From NCBI GenBank assembly GCA_946222625.1, contig CAMILJ010000121.1:1-6430 (forward strand): a stretch of DNA of 6,430 nucleotides. The letters run 5' to 3'. Each line of letters starts with the position of its first letter. Position 1 is the stretch's first letter. The notes below the pieces were generated by a model. The model was not told where the DNA came from, made no database searches, and saw only the letters and a program-made list of their open reading frames with translations. Positions 5,092 through 6,430 of the stretch are shown piece by piece. Made by a program: the position numbers and the translations under genes. The DNA comes from an uncultured Corynebacterium sp. (lineage in GTDB: Bacteria; Actinomycetota; Actinomycetes; Mycobacteriales; Mycobacteriaceae).

Positions 5092-5466
5092 CTAGTAGCG
5101 CGAATCCATGCCGTCGAGATAACCCACCGCATAATCCCAGGGGACGTAGCGCATCGGGTCCGGCTCCGCGCCCGGCTCGTGCACGGGGGCGAGCTGGCCC
5201 GCCAGCGTGGCCTGCATGTTGGAGGCCATTATGTCCCACTCGTAGAAGTGGTTCTCCTCGCAGTCCTCGCAGAAAAAGAAGATGCCGTCGATGCCGCGCG
5301 GGCTGAGAACGCGCGCAAACTCTTGGACCATGGCCAGATCGTGGATGACGGCGAGACGGTCCTCCTCAGACAGCGGCTCGACGTGATCATCCTCTTCGAG
5401 GAAGGAGGCTGGGTCGTTCGGGTCGTCCGCGAAAGGATCGCGGGGCATGTTGGCGAAAAAGTTCAC
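5092..5466 (-). CDS. DUF5319-type small acidic protein of unknown function
   Basis: A 124-residue cytosolic protein without signal peptide or membrane helix. It resembles M. tuberculosis Rv3412, which holds the same position between rsdA and guaB2 and the same opposite orientation. Conserved-looking landmarks are RDPFADDPNDP (9-19), PRGIDGIFFFCEDCEENHFYEWDIMASN (56-83) and HEPGAEPDPMRYVPWDYAVGYLDG (96-119). C66 and C69 with H73 form a CxxC-x3-H group that could bind metal or be redox active; this is inferred. The protein is rich in Asp and Glu. The start is the GTG at 5464-5466, because a -10 box TAGGCT ends 8 nt upstream and homology begins soon after; a frame open further upstream would run through that promoter. 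The ATG at 5446-5448 (Met7) is an alternative start. No function can be given from the sequence. Confidence 0.85.
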   Translation of the reverse strand: MNFFANMPRDPFADDPNDPASFLEEDDHVEPLSEEDRLAVIHDLAMVQEFARVLSPRGIDGIFFFCEDCEENHFYEWDIMASNMQATLAGQLAPVHEPGAEPDPMRYVPWDYAVGYLDGMDSRY

Positions 5467-5615
5467 GCCTGCGAGCCTATTGACTCCGTGCGCGCATGGC
5501 AATTCCCTATAGATACCTATTCCTCTACCCACGGCTACCACTACGGGGCGTCCACGCACTACAGTGAGGGCTACCGCATAAAACTATCTGGTCAGTTTAG
5601 GAGAGCCCCACCCTC
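5467..5615. promoter_or_regulatory. Divergent control region, DUF5319 gene and guaB
   Basis: A 149-bp spacer shared by two divergent genes. Towards guaB there are loose + strand -10 candidates (TATAGA 5508-5513, TACAGT 5560-5565, TAAAAC 5579-5584), none with a good -35 box. The tetramer CTAC starts at 5525, 5535, 5541, 5559 and 5571. AGGAG (5599-5603) is the guaB ribosome site, 12 nt before the ATG, which is rather long. Confidence 0.5.
5474..5502 (-). promoter_or_regulatory. Leaderless promoter of the DUF5319 gene
   Basis: On the minus strand TTGCCA (5502-5497), a 17-bp spacer and TAGGCT (5479-5474) give a near-consensus housekeeping promoter. The expected start point, about 7-8 nt after the -10 box, falls at the GTG (5466), and no Shine-Dalgarno site is visible, so the mRNA is probably leaderless. 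Confidence 0.7.
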
Positions 5616-6430
5616 ATGAGCCACGTCCACACCGGCGGAGACAACCCCGACAAGATTGCACTCTACGGCCTTACCTTTGATGATGTCCTGCTGCTTCCGG
5701 CAGAATCCAACGTCGTTCCCTCCGAGGTGGATACCTCGGCGCAATTTACCCGCAACATCCGCCTTGGAGTGCCGCTGGCGTCCGCCGCGATGGACACGGT
5801 GACCGAGGCCCGCATGGCCATTGGCATGGCGCGCCAGGGCGGCATCGGCGTCCTGCACCGCAACCTGTCAGTTGAGGATCAGGCCCAGCAGGTAGAGATT
5901 GTCAAGCGCTCCGAATCCGGCATGGTGACCGACCCGGTCACGGCTTCCCCGGACATGACCATCGATGAAGTCGACACGCTGTGCGCGCGGTTCCGGATTT
6001 CGGGCCTGCCGGTCGTCGATAAGCAGGGCACCCTCGTGGGTATCTGCACCAACCGTGACATGCGCTTCGAGCCGGATTTCTCCCGCAAGGTCTCCGAGAT
6101 TATGACGCCGATGCCGCTCGTTGTGGCCAAGGAAGGCGTCAGCAAGGAGGAGGCGCTGGAGCTGCTGTCCGCCAACAAGGTGGAGAAGCTGCCCATCGTC
6201 AACGATGAGAACAAACTCGTCGGCCTTATCACCGTCAAGGACTTTGTCAAGACTGAGCAGTTCCCCAACGCCTCCAAGGATGCTTCCGGGCGCCTGCTCG
6301 TGGCCGCCGGCATTGGCACTGGTGAGGAGTCCTATCAGCGCGCGGGCCAGCTTGTCGACGCCGACGTGGACGTCCTTGTCGTCGACTCCGCCCACGCCCA
6401 CAACAACCGTGTGTTGGAGATGGTTTCCCG
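5616..6430 (+). CDS. guaB: Inosine-5'-monophosphate dehydrogenase GuaB, N-terminal 271 residues (3' partial)
   Basis: This is the 5' part of IMP dehydrogenase, which oxidises IMP to XMP with NAD+, the committed step of guanine nucleotide synthesis in the cytosol. The protein begins MSHVHTGGDNPDKIALYGLTFDDVLLLP (1-28), continues with the barrel segment VPLASAAMDTVTEARMAIGMARQGGIGVLHRN (52-83), and then two CBS domains: about 103-151 (MVTDPVTASPDMT...NRDMRF) and 160-217 (SEIMTPMPLVV...VKDFVKTEQFP). The barrel resumes with GRLLVAAGIGTG (225-236) and DVLVVDSAHAHN (252-263), where the Asp of the VVDSAH motif is a known NAD-site residue. The catalytic Cys loop (GPGSICTTR) lies beyond the window. 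It matches M. tuberculosis GuaB2 closely, including its place beside the sigD block, but starts without that protein's longer N-terminal extension. The ATG follows AGGAG at 12 nt. The frame stays open to base 6430. Confidence 0.97.
   Translation, partial: MSHVHTGGDNPDKIALYGLTFDDVLLLPAESNVVPSEVDTSAQFTRNIRLGVPLASAAMDTVTEARMAIGMARQGGIGVLHRNLSVEDQAQQVEIVKRSESGMVTDPVTASPDMTIDEVDTLCARFRISGLPVVDKQGTLVGICTNRDMRFEPDFSRKVSEIMTPMPLVVAKEGVSKEEALELLSANKVEKLPIVNDENKLVGLITVKDFVKTEQFPNASKDASGRLLVAAGIGTGEESYQRAGQLVDADVDVLVVDSAHAHNNRVLEMVS

Noticed and set aside
5467..5559. Upstream extension of the DUF5319 gene to the ATG at 5557-5559
   Set aside because: The extension would translate the TTGCCA/TAGGCT promoter and most of the divergent region, and has no family support.
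5868..6401. Minus strand open frame of 177 codons opposite guaB
   Set aside because: Antisense to clear IMP dehydrogenase coding sequence with two CBS domains; no domain of its own.
1..6430. CRISPR array, tRNA, rRNA, insertion sequence, prophage or toxin-antitoxin genes
   Set aside because: No regularly spaced repeats, cloverleaf sequences, transposase or integrase motifs, or paired small toxin-like frames were seen on either strand.

Overview
The window looks like a chromosomal segment of a high-GC actinobacterium, most probably a Corynebacterium. The gene order and relative orientations are groEL1, a WhiB3/WhcB-type regulator, sigD, rsdA, a DUF5319 gene and guaB. They match the block known from Mycobacterium tuberculosis (groEL1, whiB3, sigD, rsdA, Rv3412, guaB2) and from C. 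glutamicum. High GC, GTG starts and probable leaderless promoters (a TANNNT hexamer about 7 nt before the start codon) fit the same group.

Layout. 1-195 is the 3' end of a GroEL1-type chaperonin with a His-Ala tail, followed by two hairpins (203-226 and 238-278). 324-2597 (+) is a short UvrA paralogue that lacks the UvrB-binding region; this is the one gene that appears additional to the conserved block. 2598-2795 is a non-coding convergent spacer with hairpins. 2796-3095 (-) is a WhiB-family Fe-S regulator. 3096-3443 is a non-coding divergent region with several small repeats. 3444-4061 (+) is sigD and 4167-5006 (+) is rsdA, its membrane-bound anti-sigma factor; the pair ends at a strong bidirectional terminator (5013-5053). 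5092-5466 (-) is a small acidic DUF5319-type protein with a near-consensus, probably leaderless promoter. 5616 to the window end (+) is the 5' part of guaB (IMP dehydrogenase).

How the genes relate. SigD and RsdA form a sigma/anti-sigma pair: RsdA has a cytosolic N-terminal SigD-binding region, one membrane helix and a long outer domain, and should hold SigD inactive until it is removed. WhcB is a redox-type regulator next door, and GroEL1 is a stress chaperonin, so most of the block is stress related. The DUF5319 gene and guaB are divergent and share a 149-bp control region. The UvrA-like ATPase is likely a self-contained gene of DNA-binding or drug-tolerance type.

I found no clearly undescribed multi-gene system. 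The best leads are the UvrA-like gene flanked by similar hairpins, the repeat cluster upstream of sigD, a 13-bp tandem duplication across the sigD stop, and the conserved but uncharacterised DUF5319 protein.
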